Shown here: positions 1-8,137 of the stretch, piece after piece | Layout of the letters: every line of letters begins with the position of its first letter | Position numbering within the stretch: the first letter of the stretch is position 1 | Assembly (NCBI RefSeq): GCF_900156455.1 | Contig: NZ_FTNQ01000006.1 | Location: forward strand, 62,001 to 126,000 | DNA length: 64,000 nucleotides | Direction of reading: 5' to 3' | Origin: Microbacterium sp. RURRCA19A | Lineage (GTDB): Bacteria > Actinomycetota > Actinomycetes > Actinomycetales > Microbacteriaceae | Program-made: the position numbers and the translations under genes | The notes under the pieces: generated by a model | Told to the model about the DNA's origin: nothing | The model's database searches: none | The model's input: the letters and a program-made list of their open reading frames with translations, nothing else

Positions 1-1566
1 CTGCAGCGTGCGGTCGAGGCGTGGAGCGGACTGCTCCGACGCCGGTTGGCCGGAGCCGCGGGCGAACTCGCGCACGCGCTCGTCGAGGGCGAACCGTGCG
101 CGGTGTGCGGATCGACGGAACACCCCGCCCCGGCCGTCGGCGCGGACGACCCCGTCACCGACGCCGAGATCGCGGCGGCGGAGGACCGCAAGAACGCCGC
201 GACCGAGCAGGACCGCCTCGCGTCCGATGCCGCGCGCATCACGCGGGACGCGCACGCGCTGGCTGCGGCGCGCGCCGGGGGCGAGACCGTCGTCGAGCTG
301 CGCCGGCGCCGCGATCGGATCGACGCCGATCTCGCCCGAGCGCAGGCCGATGCGGCCGAACGCGACCGCCGCGCCGCAGAACGGGTCGCCCTCCTCGAGC
401 GAGAGGCGACGGATGCCGCGGAGAGCGAGCGTCTCGGCCGCGAACTCGCCGATGCCCGCCAAGAACTCGCCCTGCGTCGGCAGAGCGCCGAGACAGCGCG
501 GGCCGCGGTGACCGAGGCCCGCGCGGAGTTCCCGACGGTCCGCGATCGTCGCCGCGACCTGCGCGCGCGGCGCGACGGCGTGCGGGCGGTCATCGTCGCG
601 CGCTCCGAGCACGAGACGCGCGTGCGTGCCGTCGTCGAGGCGCGCGCCGCGCTCGACGAGGTGCTGGCCGACAGCACCTTCGCGGACGCATCCGAGGTCC
701 GCGCGGCCCTGCGCGAACCCGGGGAACGGCGACGGCTGGAAGCCGCGGTCGCCGATCACGACGCCACCCTGGCCGCCACCCGCCGTCGTCTGCTGGAGCT
801 CGAACTCCACCTCGTCGACGCCCCCGACGAGCCGATCGATCTCGCCCCCGTGGCGACCGCGGTCCTCGAAGCGCGGGGCGCCGTCGAGTCCGCGGCGGCC
901 ACGCACGCTGCGGCAGCCGCGGCCGCGACACACGTGCGCGCCCTCGCCGAGCGCGCCGACGCGGGCAGCGCGGCGGTCGCGGAGCTGGCCGACGCGCACG
1001 CCGTCGTCGCGCGTCTGGCCGACACGATGGCCGGGCGCGCCCCGAACACCCGTCGCATGACGCTCGAGACCTTCGTCCTCGCGGCCGAGCTGGAGGAGAT
1101 CGTGGATGCCGCGAACCTCCGTCTCGACCACATGTCCGCCGGGCGCTACCGCCTGCAGCACACCGACGCCCTGGCGGCCCGCGGAGCGGCCAGCGGACTC
1201 GGTCTCGAGATCATGGACGCCTTCACCGGCCAGTGCCGGCCGCCGCAGTCGCTGTCGGGCGGCGAGACGTTCCTCGCCTCGCTGGCCCTGGCGCTCGGGC
1301 TCGCCGAGGTCGTGACGGCGCGAGCGGGTGGCATCCGGCTCGACACCCTGTTCATCGACGAGGGGTTCGGTTCCCTCGACGACGAGACCCTCGACCTGGC
1401 GATGCGCACCCTCGACGAGCTGCGTCAGGGCGGCCGCACCGTCGGTGTCATCAGTCACGTCGCGTCGATGAAGGATCAGCTGCCGGCCCAGGTACGGGTG
1501 ACGGCGACCCCGCGCGGGCCGAGCGTGATCCGTCAGGACTCCGCGGCCGTGGGCGCCCTCGCCTAG
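1..1566 (+). CDS. sbcC: SbcC-type SMC exonuclease subunit, C-terminal half (5' truncated)
   Basis: The reading frame is open from base 1, so the N-terminal ATPase half lies outside the window. The visible 521 residues begin just before a zinc-hook CxxC (Cys33-Ala-Val-Cys36 of the fragment), continue through a long Arg/Glu/Ala-rich coiled coil, and end in the C-terminal ATPase lobe with the signature LSGGE (near nt 1255) and Walker B LFIDEGFGSLDDE (near nt 1350). This order is that of SbcC/Rad50, which with SbcD forms a nuclease acting on hairpins and double-strand breaks. sbcD would be expected just upstream but cannot be seen. The stop overlaps the -10-like TAGGCT of the next gene. Confidence 0.93.
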   Translation: MQRAVEAWSGLLRRRLAGAAGELAHALVEGEPCAVCGSTEHPAPAVGADDPVTDAEIAAAEDRKNAATEQDRLASDAARITRDAHALAAARAGGETVVELRRRRDRIDADLARAQADAAERDRRAAERVALLEREATDAAESERLGRELADARQELALRRQSAETARAAVTEARAEFPTVRDRRRDLRARRDGVRAVIVARSEHETRVRAVVEARAALDEVLADSTFADASEVRAALREPGERRRLEAAVADHDATLAATRRRLLELELHLVDAPDEPIDLAPVATAVLEARGAVESAAATHAAAAAAATHVRALAERADAGSAAVAELADAHAVVARLADTMAGRAPNTRRMTLETFVLAAELEEIVDAANLRLDHMSAGRYRLQHTDALAARGAASGLGLEIMDAFTGQCRPPQSLSGGETFLASLALALGLAEVVTARAGGIRLDTLFIDEGFGSLDDETLDLAMRTLDELRQGGRTVGVISHVASMKDQLPAQVRVTATPRGPSVIRQDSAAVGALA

Positions 1567-1575
1567 GCTGGAGCC

Positions 1576-1758
1576 ATGCGTACGAGCACCCTGTGGACCG
1601 TTCTCGGCGTGATCGCGGCCGTGATCATCGCCTGGCTGCTGGTCAACGTGCTCCTGTGGTTCATCGGGTTCGTCTTCCGGCTGCTTCTCATCGCCGTGGT
1701 GGCGGTCGTCGTGTTCTTCGTGCTCCGTGCAGTCTTCGCCCGGCGCGACGCGGACTGA
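1576..1758 (+). CDS. Small membrane protein, 60 aa
   Basis: Sixty residues, almost wholly hydrophobic between residues 8 and 50, with a possible bend at Phe-Ile-Gly-Phe, so one long or two short membrane helices, ending in a basic RRDAD tail. The ATG lies 6 nt after TAGGCT (1564-1569), which fits a leaderless transcript starting at the codon itself; no Shine-Dalgarno is present. I do not recognise a family. It could be a phage-holin-like or envelope-associated micro-protein. The start signal and hydrophobic pattern make it likely real. Confidence 0.7.
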   Translation: MRTSTLWTVLGVIAAVIIAWLLVNVLLWFIGFVFRLLLIAVVAVVVFFVLRAVFARRDAD

Positions 1759-1839
1759 GCGGCAGACGCCGCGCCGCGGATCGGTCCGCCGGCGCAAGCC
1801 CGCCCGCGGTGTCCGCGTCCGCGAGTAGCGTGAGCCGCG

Positions 1840-3327
1840 ATGCCTGACGAACGCACGTCCCCCCACCCGCCCACGCGCGACATCCAGCTGTCCCCGCGCC
1901 ATCGCTGGCGCGCCTACTGGATCGCCGTCTCGGTCGCAGCCCTCACCATCCTCGACCTCACCAAGGTCAATGTCGCGTTGCCCTCCATCGAGGCCGCGCT
2001 GAACGCCGGACCCACCGAGCTGCAGCTGGTGGTGTCGGGGTACATCCTGACGTTCGGTCTGGTTCTGGTCCCGGCGGGCCGTCTGGGCGATCTGCGGTCG
2101 CGGCGGGTGCTCTTCCTCGTCGGGCTCTCGCTGTTCCTCGTCACCAGTCTGGCGTGTGCGCTCGCGCCCAACACCGCCGTGCTCCTGACCGCCCGCCTCC
2201 TGCAGGGCGTGGCAGCCGGCATCCAGATGCCCCAGGTCCTCGGTCTCGTGCAGCAGTTGTTCCAGGGCAAGGAGCGCGGCCGCGCGTTCGGTCTGTTCGG
2301 TGCGACCATCGGCATCGCGACGGCGTTCGGACCGACGCTCGGCGGACTGCTCATCGCGCTCGGCGGTCAGACCGACGGGTGGCGGCTCATCTTCTGGATC
2401 AACATCCCGCTGGTCGCGATCGTGATCGTGCTGGCCGCGTGGCTCCTCCCGAGCACGCGGACGAAGTCGCATCGTGCCCTCGACCTCGATCCGATCGGTG
2501 TGCTGCTCTTCGGACTCACGATCGTCGCGCTGATGTGGCCGTTCCTCTTCACGACCGGTTCGCCCGACGACGACCCGCGGCGCTGGTGGCTCCTCGTGGC
2601 ATCGGTGGTCTTCGCCGCCGGCTTCGTCTTCTGGGAACGTCGCTACGCCGATCGCGGGCGGATGCCGCTCATGCCGTTCGCGATCTTCGCCCTCGGTTCG
2701 TACCGCAACGGTGTGCTGATCTCGACCGCCTACTTCGCGGCGGTTCCGGCCATGTTCCTCCTCGGAACGCTCTACCTGCAGGGCGGCCTCGGCCTTCCGC
2801 CGGTGTTCGCGGGCATGGTGACGATCGGCTTCGCGGTGGCCTCGGCCTGCAGTGCGTGGATCGGTGGCAACCTGGTCACCCGGCTCGGACGCCCGCTCGT
2901 CGTGGGCGGGATCCTCGGAATGGTCGCCGCTGCGGGAGCCCTGGCGCTGGTCGCCGTCGTGACGCCGCCCGAATGGACGCCGTGGGCGATGGCCGCGGTC
3001 ATGGCCGTGGGAGGATTCGCCGGGGGACTGGTCGTCTCTCCGAACCAGACGCTCACCCTCGCCGACATCCCCGTCTCGCGCGGCGGCGTCGCGGGATCGA
3101 TCGGTCAGCTGGGGCAGCGCATCGGAACGGCGGTGGGGACCGCGATCGCGCTCGCGCTCTTCTATGCCACCGTCTACCGCGAGCAGGGCGACCGCGAGCA
3201 ACTCGCGGTGTTCCACGACGCCTACGCCAGCGGGATGATCGCCGTGGGCGTCTTCCTCGGGCTCGCCCTCATCGTGGGCGTCGCCGATCTCGCCGGACGC
3301 GCACGTCACGGGTCGCAGACCCCCTGA
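1840..3327 (+). CDS. MFS drug/solute exporter (EmrB/QacA, DHA2-like, about 14 TM)
   Basis: The 495-residue protein has a cytoplasmic N-tail of about 30 residues and then roughly 14 hydrophobic segments. Family features visible are the TM1 LDLTKVNVALPSI stretch (DHA2 usual form LDxTIVNVALP), the loop 2-3 motif GRLGDLRSRR (residues 87-96) and the motif C region FGPTLGGLL (residues 163-171). Length and pattern match proton-driven multidrug exporters of the EmrB/QacA type. The substrate cannot be told from sequence. TAGCGT (1826-1831) sits 8 nt before the ATG, so translation is probably leaderless. No regulator gene is adjacent. Confidence 0.88.
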   Translation: MPDERTSPHPPTRDIQLSPRHRWRAYWIAVSVAALTILDLTKVNVALPSIEAALNAGPTELQLVVSGYILTFGLVLVPAGRLGDLRSRRVLFLVGLSLFLVTSLACALAPNTAVLLTARLLQGVAAGIQMPQVLGLVQQLFQGKERGRAFGLFGATIGIATAFGPTLGGLLIALGGQTDGWRLIFWINIPLVAIVIVLAAWLLPSTRTKSHRALDLDPIGVLLFGLTIVALMWPFLFTTGSPDDDPRRWWLLVASVVFAAGFVFWERRYADRGRMPLMPFAIFALGSYRNGVLISTAYFAAVPAMFLLGTLYLQGGLGLPPVFAGMVTIGFAVASACSAWIGGNLVTRLGRPLVVGGILGMVAAAGALALVAVVTPPEWTPWAMAAVMAVGGFAGGLVVSPNQTLTLADIPVSRGGVAGSIGQLGQRIGTAVGTAIALALFYATVYREQGDREQLAVFHDAYASGMIAVGVFLGLALIVGVADLAGRARHGSQTP

Positions 3328-3343
3328 CGCCCGCGGCCGGGCG
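3328..3343 (+). terminator. GC-rich hairpin after the MFS gene
   Basis: Immediately after the MFS stop codon a perfect 6-bp stem CGCCCG/CGGGCG closes a 4-nt CGGC loop. No T-run follows, which is usual for high-GC actinobacterial hairpin terminators. It lies between convergent genes, so it could serve either strand. Confidence 0.4.
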
Positions 3344-3360
3344 GGCCGACGCGGCGGTGG

Positions 3361-3918
3361 TCAGACGCCGTAGAGTTCGCGGATCTTCGCGCGCAGTTCG
3401 TGGCTGCAGCGCTCGACGACGTCGTCCCAGAGCTCGGTCGCACCGTCCTGGGCGCGGTCGGAGACGGCCCGCAGGATGCGGATCGGCACGTCGAACTGCT
3501 GCGCGACCCACGCCAGCGCATACGACTCCATGTCGACCATGCGCGCGTCGAGACCACGGATGAGGGCGACCGCGTCGGCGTCGTCCACGAAGTGGTCGCC
3601 GGTGGCGATGACCACCCCCTCGGTGGCGATGTCGACCCGCGCGGGCAGCCACACGTGCTGGCCGAACGCGCCGTCCAGGCCCTTCACGTCGTGCTGGATC
3701 GTCGCGGAGATGTCGTAGATGCCGCCCTCGAGGTCGGGATCGATGGCGCCGGCGGTCCCCACGACGACGATCTCGTCGTAGGTGCCCTCGCAGAGGGCGC
3801 GCGTCAGCGCGTAGGCCGCGGGGATCTTGCCGACGCCCGTCAGCAGCCGGTCGAAACCGGGGATGTCGGGCTCGAAGGCGACGAATTCGGACGCGTGGGC
3901 GGCGACGAGGAGCTTCAC
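3361..3918 (-). CDS. MTA/SAH nucleosidase-like purine phosphorylase superfamily protein
   Basis: The 185-residue protein has the nucleoside phosphorylase/nucleosidase fold signature: a glycine-rich GVGKIPAAYAL near residue 28, VVVGTAGAID near 52, the ribose-binding VDMES (the MEMEG equivalent) near 128 and the purine-binding SDRAQDG near 152 (SDxAD equivalent). It should cleave adenine or another base from 5'-methylthioadenosine or S-adenosylhomocysteine. At 185 aa it is shorter than the usual 230-aa enzyme, so the substrate is open. GTG start follows CAGAAT by 6 nt, a leaderless-type arrangement. Confidence 0.78.
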   Translation of the reverse strand: MKLLVAAHASEFVAFEPDIPGFDRLLTGVGKIPAAYALTRALCEGTYDEIVVVGTAGAIDPDLEGGIYDISATIQHDVKGLDGAFGQHVWLPARVDIATEGVVIATGDHFVDDADAVALIRGLDARMVDMESYALAWVAQQFDVPIRILRAVSDRAQDGATELWDDVVERCSHELRAKIRELYGV

Positions 3919-3939
3919 CTCCCCATTCTGACCGACCGA

Positions 3940-3965
3940 GGGGCCGCGCGACGACGCGCGACCCC
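3940..3965 (-). terminator. Hairpin downstream of the aldo/keto reductase gene
   Basis: GGGG-CCGCGCG and CGCGCG-A-CCCC form a stem of about 11 positions with one mismatch and a 4-nt loop, just past the aldo/keto reductase stop in its direction of transcription and upstream of the nucleosidase start. No U-tract is present. Confidence 0.4.
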
Positions 3966-3981
3966 GGGTCGGGTGGAGCGA

Positions 3982-4926
3982 TCAGTCCTGCGCGGCCGCG
4001 GAGACCTCGTCGAGTCGTGCACGCTCGTCGGCCGACAGCTCCAACGACATGCTGGCGATCAGGTCGGGGACCTGCTCCAGACGCGACGCGCTCGCCAACG
4101 GAGCGACCACGGTCGGCTGCGTGCGCAGCCACGCGAGGGCGGTGCTGGCGATCGACGCGTCGTGGGCGCGGCCGATGTCCTCCAGCGCGTCGATGACCGC
4201 GAGACCCGCGGGGGTCGCGAGCTTCGCGGCGCCGCCCGCGCGGGGGGAGTCGCCCGCGGCATCCGTCGTCCGGTACTTGCCGGTGAGGAAGCCGCTCGCG
4301 AGGGCATAGTACGGCACGAGCGAGAGGCCGTACTGCTCGGCGACGGGCACGATCTCGCTCTCGACGGCGGTGCGGTGGACGAGGTTGTAGTGCGGCTGAA
4401 CGGCGACCGGGAGGTCGGCTCCGGCGGCCTCGGCGAGGGAGATCCACTCGCGGATGCGGTCCGCGCTGTAGTTCGAGACGCCGACGTAGCGCACGAGACC
4501 GTCCGAGACGAGGTCGGCGAAGGCGCCGACGGTCTCTTCGAGCGGAGTCTCGGGGTCGTCGAAGTGGGCGTAGTACAGGTCGATCGCGTCGACGCCCAGC
4601 CGGGCCAGCGACGCTTCGGCCGCGGCCCGCACGTTGGCGGCGGCGAGACCTCGGAAATCAGGGTGGGTGCTGACCTTCGTGGCGACCACCACGTTCTCCG
4701 GCTTGCGGCTCGCGAGCCACTCGCCGATGATCGTCTCGCTCTCGCCGCCGGAGTTGCCCGGCGCCCACGCGCTGTACCCGTCGGCGGTGTCGATGAAGTC
4801 GCCGCCGCCGGCGTGGAAGGCATCCAGCACGGCGAACGAGGTGTCCCGGTCGGCGGTCCAGCCGAAGACGTTGCCGCCCAGGGAGAGGGGACGGATGTCG
4901 AGGTCGCTGCGTCCGATGCGCGCCAT
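3982..4926 (-). CDS. Aldo/keto reductase
   Basis: The 314-residue protein begins with the AKR opening strand (LDIRPLSLGGNVFGW). It contains the catalytic region around FIDTADGYSAW (Asp and Tyr of the tetrad, residues 41-51), LDLYYAHFDDP-type strand 4 (IDLYYAHFDDPETP) and the VGVSNYSADRI motif near residue 150. The usual active-site His of strand 4 is visible in YYAHFDD. It should reduce aldehydes or ketones with NADPH in the cytoplasm; the physiological substrate is unknown. ATG is preceded by AAAGGG at good spacing. Confidence 0.88.
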   Translation of the reverse strand: MARIGRSDLDIRPLSLGGNVFGWTADRDTSFAVLDAFHAGGGDFIDTADGYSAWAPGNSGGESETIIGEWLASRKPENVVVATKVSTHPDFRGLAAANVRAAAEASLARLGVDAIDLYYAHFDDPETPLEETVGAFADLVSDGLVRYVGVSNYSADRIREWISLAEAAGADLPVAVQPHYNLVHRTAVESEIVPVAEQYGLSLVPYYALASGFLTGKYRTTDAAGDSPRAGGAAKLATPAGLAVIDALEDIGRAHDASIASTALAWLRTQPTVVAPLASASRLEQVPDLIASMSLELSADERARLDEVSAAAQD

Positions 4927-4996
4927 GATGCCCTTTCGTTCGGTGATCGATGCCCTCAGGACAACGGCACGGACCGTGGGGAATTCCCGGCGGGCG

Positions 4997-5146
4997 TCAG
5001 TTTCCGGAGCCTCCGGTGAGGATGCCGATGAGGCCGCTGCCGAGCAGCCAGAGTCCCACCGCCGAGACGGCGATCCAGATGACGACCTGACCGCGCGGAT
5101 ACTTGCGGGGTTTCTCGCCCTGACCGCCCTCGTCGGGGGCGGTCAT
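4997..5146 (-). CDS. Micro-membrane protein, 49 aa, translationally coupled
   Basis: A 49-residue frame starting ATG at 5146 and ending TGA at 4997. A charged, basic N-terminus (ends KPRKYPRG) precedes one clear membrane helix (VVIWIAVSAVGLWLLG) and a second short glycine-rich hydrophobic stretch. Its ATG overlaps the TGA of the upstream 65-aa gene (ATGA, 5143-5146), strong evidence that both are translated. Family not recognised. Confidence 0.65.
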   Translation of the reverse strand: MTAPDEGGQGEKPRKYPRGQVVIWIAVSAVGLWLLGSGLIGILTGGSGN

Positions 5147-5340
5147 GAGCGCACCATCATCACGATCGACACGATGATCACGGACAGGCCTCCGATTCCG
5201 GCGATGGCGGCGATCACGGGGCCGCCACCCGCGAGGAGCGCGGCGATGCCGAGCCCGAGGAACAGCATGCCGAGGACGATCCCGCCCACCTGGTAGACGC
5301 GGAACCGTCGACCGGTACCGGTGCCGTGTTCGCCGCTCAC
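5143..5340 (-). CDS. Small two-helix membrane protein, 65 aa
   Basis: I place the start at the GTG at 5340 rather than at any codon further upstream. It is preceded by GGAGGAGGGG at ribosome-binding distance, and a longer frame would run into the divergent DUF427 gene. The protein has a polar N-terminus (about 20 residues with GTGTGRRF), then two hydrophobic helices separated by a Gly-rich turn, ending MMVRS. Its stop overlaps the start of the 49-aa gene by 4 nt, so the two small membrane proteins are made from one transcript. No family recognised. Confidence 0.68.
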   Translation of the reverse strand: MSGEHGTGTGRRFRVYQVGGIVLGMLFLGLGIAALLAGGGPVIAAIAGIGGLSVIIVSIVMMVRS

Positions 5341-5443
5341 TCGTGCCCCTCCTCCGCCCAGGCTATCGAACCGTCGCGCACCCCCGTGCCACGCTTCGAT
5401 CACGGCCGACCCTCGCGGTGCCGGCGCGGCGTACCGTTGATCC

Positions 5444-5938
5444 ATGGCGCGCCCCGTACCCGACCCCGTCCGTCCCGGCCAGGAATCCGTGTGGGACTAC
5501 CCCCGGCCGCCGCGCGTGGAGCACGTTCCGAAGCGCGTGCAGATCGACTTCGGCGGCGTCCGGATCGTCGACACCGACGACGTCGTGCGCGTGCTCGAGA
5601 CGAGCCACCCGCCGGTGTACTACCTGCCGATCGCCGCGTTCGGCGACGCGCTGACCCCGGGGCAGGGCGCCTCGTTCTGCGAGTTCAAGGGCGGTGCGCG
5701 GTACTTCGACGTGCACGGCGGCGGTGTCGTCGCCGAACGTGCGGCGTGGAACTACCCGAACCCGATGCCCGGCTACGAGGTGCTCGCCGATCGGGTCGCC
5801 GTGTACGCGGCGCCCATGGACCGGTGCGTCGTCGCCGGCGAGACCGTCGCGCCGCAGCCGGGCGGCTTCTACGGCGGCTGGGTGACGCGCGATCTCGCGG
5901 GGCCGTTCAAGGGCGTCCTCGGCTCGATGGGGTGGTGA
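5444..5938 (+). CDS. DUF427 domain protein
   Basis: The 164-residue cytoplasmic protein matches the DUF427 family as I know it: the opening ESVWDYPRPPRVE, the central VVRVLETSHPPVYYLP strand-turn, the CEFKGGARYFD motif and a late PQPGGFYGGWVT. The family fold is a small beta-rich domain of unknown biochemical role. The ATG lies 6 nt after TACCGT (5432-5437), consistent with leaderless translation. It is divergent from the two micro-membrane genes, sharing a roughly 100-bp promoter region with them. Confidence 0.85.
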   Translation: MARPVPDPVRPGQESVWDYPRPPRVEHVPKRVQIDFGGVRIVDTDDVVRVLETSHPPVYYLPIAAFGDALTPGQGASFCEFKGGARYFDVHGGGVVAERAAWNYPNPMPGYEVLADRVAVYAAPMDRCVVAGETVAPQPGGFYGGWVTRDLAGPFKGVLGSMGW

Positions 5939-5967
5939 CGGTGCCGCACCGCGCCTGCGCGCGCGCC

Positions 5968-8028
5968 TCAGTCCCCGACGAACGCCTCCGGGACGGCGGC
6001 GTGCAGCTCGGCCAGCCAGGCGCGGGCGTTGCCGTCCGACGGTGCGCGCCAGTCTCCGCGCGGTGACAGCGACCCGGCGGGCGACACCTTCGGTCCGTTC
6101 GGGATGGCGGTGCGCTTGAACTGCGCGAAGCCGAAGAAGCGCTGGAGGAAGACCTCCATCCACCGGGCGACGGTGATGAGGTCGTACGACGGTCGCGCGC
6201 CCTCGGGGTAGCCCGCGGGCCAGGATCCGGCATCCGGGTCTCCCCATGCCTTCGCGGCGAGGAACGCGATCTTCGACGGCCGGAAGCCGAAGCGCAGGAC
6301 GTGGTACAGCGTGAAGTCGTGCAGGTTGTACGGGCCGATGCGGTCCTCGGTGGACTGCATCCTGCCGTCTTGCCCTGCCGGAACCAGCTCGGGGCTGATC
6401 TCGGTGTCGAGGACGGCCTGCAGCACCTCGATCGTCGCCGCGCTGAGCTCGCCCGACGAGATCACCCACCGGATGACGTGCTGGATCAGGGTCTTCGGCA
6501 CTCCCGGGTTCACCGAGTAGTGGCTCATCTGATCGCCGACACCGTATGTCGACCAGCCCAGCGCGATCTCGGACAGATCGCCCGTGCCGATCACGATCCC
6601 GTTGTTCTGGTTCGCCAGGCGGAAGAGGTAGTCGGTGCGGAGCCCCGCCTGGACGTTCTCGAACGTGACGTCGTGCACGGGCTCGCCCGAGGCGAACGGG
6701 TGGTCCATCCGGGAGAGCATCTCGGATGCCGCCGGGCGGATGTCGATCTCCTGGATCGTCGCACCGACCGCTTCGGCCAGGGCGATCGCGTTGCGCTTGG
6801 TCTTCTCGCTCGTCGCGAACCCGGGCAGCGTGTACGCCAGGATGTCGCTGCGCGGGCGTCCCATCCGGTCCATCGCGCGGGCGATCACGAGGAGGGCGTG
6901 CGTCGAGTCGAGTCCGCCGCTCACACCGAGGACCGGTCGCGGTCCGCCGATCGCCTCGAGCCGCTGCACGAGCCCCGACACCTGGATGTTGAACGCTTCG
7001 TAGCAGTCCTGCGCCAGACGCGCCGGGTCGTCGGGGACGAAGGGGAACCGGTCGAGCGCGCGCCGCAGGCCCAGGTCGACGGCCGGGGGCGCGAGTTCGA
7101 ACGGCACCGTGCGGAACGGCGTCCCGGCCGTGCGGCGGTTGTCCTCGAACGTGCCCTGGCGCAGGCGGTCCTGGCGCAGGCGGTCGAGGTCGACGTCGGC
7201 GACGCTGCGGCGCGGACCGTCGGGGAACCGTTCGGTCGTGGCGAGGAGCTGACCGCCCTCGTAGATCATCGTCTGGCCGTCCCACGACACGTCGTTGGTC
7301 GACTCGCCCTGTCCCGCGGCGGCGTAGACGTAGGCCGCGAGACAGCGGAGCGACTGCGACTGGCACAGGAGGCTGCGGTCGTCGGCGCGTCCGATGGTGA
7401 TGGGGCTGCCCGAGAGGTTCGCGAGCACCGTGGCGCCGGCCAAGGCCGCGGGGGAGGAGGGAGGGATCGGCACCCACACGTCCTCGCAGACCTCGGTGTG
7501 CAGCGTCAGCCCGGGCACGTCGACGGCGTCGAACAGCAGGTCGGCGCCGAACGGCACGGTCTCGCCGGCCACGGTGATGTGCTGACCGGCGGTGTCGTCG
7601 CCGCGGGCGTACCAGCGCTGTTCGTAGAACTCGCGGTAGGTCGGCAGGTACGACTTCGGCGCGACGCCCAGGATGCGCCCCCGGTGTACGACGACGGCGC
7701 AGTTGTACAGGCGGTTCCCGTGGCGCAGCGGCGCCCCGACGAGCAGCACGGGCAGGAGATCGACGGATGCCGCGACCACGCGCGCGACGGCGGCCTCCAC
7801 GGCATCCAGCAGGGGGTCCTGCATCACGAGATCGTCGATCGCGTATCCCGACAGGCACAGCTCGGGGAAGACGGCGACCGCGACCCCCTCGGCGTCGCAC
7901 TCGCGCGCCGCGACCAGCACCGCTTCGGCGTTGGTCGCGGGGTCGGCCACGGCGACGGGGATCGTGCACGCCGCCACGCGCGCGAAGCCGTGCCGGTAGA
8001 CGTTCTCGAACGGCAGCTCGGTGATCAC
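5968..8028 (-). CDS. nadE: Glutamine-dependent NAD+ synthetase
   Basis: The 686-residue two-domain enzyme converts nicotinate adenine dinucleotide, ATP and glutamine to NAD+. The N-terminal nitrilase-like glutaminase domain (about residues 15-300) shows the catalytic triad Glu56 (FPELCLSGY), Lys125 (APKSYLP) and Cys181 (VCEDVWVP). The C-terminal synthetase domain carries the ATP pyrophosphatase loop SGGLDST at residues 370-376. Length is close to the mycobacterial octameric NadE. GTG start lies 6 nt after CAGACT, probably leaderless. The gene is divergent from the nuclease-helicase gene. Confidence 0.96.
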   Translation of the reverse strand: MITELPFENVYRHGFARVAACTIPVAVADPATNAEAVLVAARECDAEGVAVAVFPELCLSGYAIDDLVMQDPLLDAVEAAVARVVAASVDLLPVLLVGAPLRHGNRLYNCAVVVHRGRILGVAPKSYLPTYREFYEQRWYARGDDTAGQHITVAGETVPFGADLLFDAVDVPGLTLHTEVCEDVWVPIPPSSPAALAGATVLANLSGSPITIGRADDRSLLCQSQSLRCLAAYVYAAAGQGESTNDVSWDGQTMIYEGGQLLATTERFPDGPRRSVADVDLDRLRQDRLRQGTFEDNRRTAGTPFRTVPFELAPPAVDLGLRRALDRFPFVPDDPARLAQDCYEAFNIQVSGLVQRLEAIGGPRPVLGVSGGLDSTHALLVIARAMDRMGRPRSDILAYTLPGFATSEKTKRNAIALAEAVGATIQEIDIRPAASEMLSRMDHPFASGEPVHDVTFENVQAGLRTDYLFRLANQNNGIVIGTGDLSEIALGWSTYGVGDQMSHYSVNPGVPKTLIQHVIRWVISSGELSAATIEVLQAVLDTEISPELVPAGQDGRMQSTEDRIGPYNLHDFTLYHVLRFGFRPSKIAFLAAKAWGDPDAGSWPAGYPEGARPSYDLITVARWMEVFLQRFFGFAQFKRTAIPNGPKVSPAGSLSPRGDWRAPSDGNARAWLAELHAAVPEAFVGD

Positions 8029-8137
8029 CGCTCCAGTCTGTCAGGTGGCGTCGACACTGCGGGGGACGGCTGTGGGACGCGGAGTCCTGTGGACGAGCGA
8101 CCGGCGATGTCGGCGGCCCCGGTTAGCGTTGACCATC

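Noticed and set aside
3476..3718. Plus-strand frames over the nucleosidase gene
   Set aside because: Antisense to a gene with clear nucleosidase motifs; no start signals.
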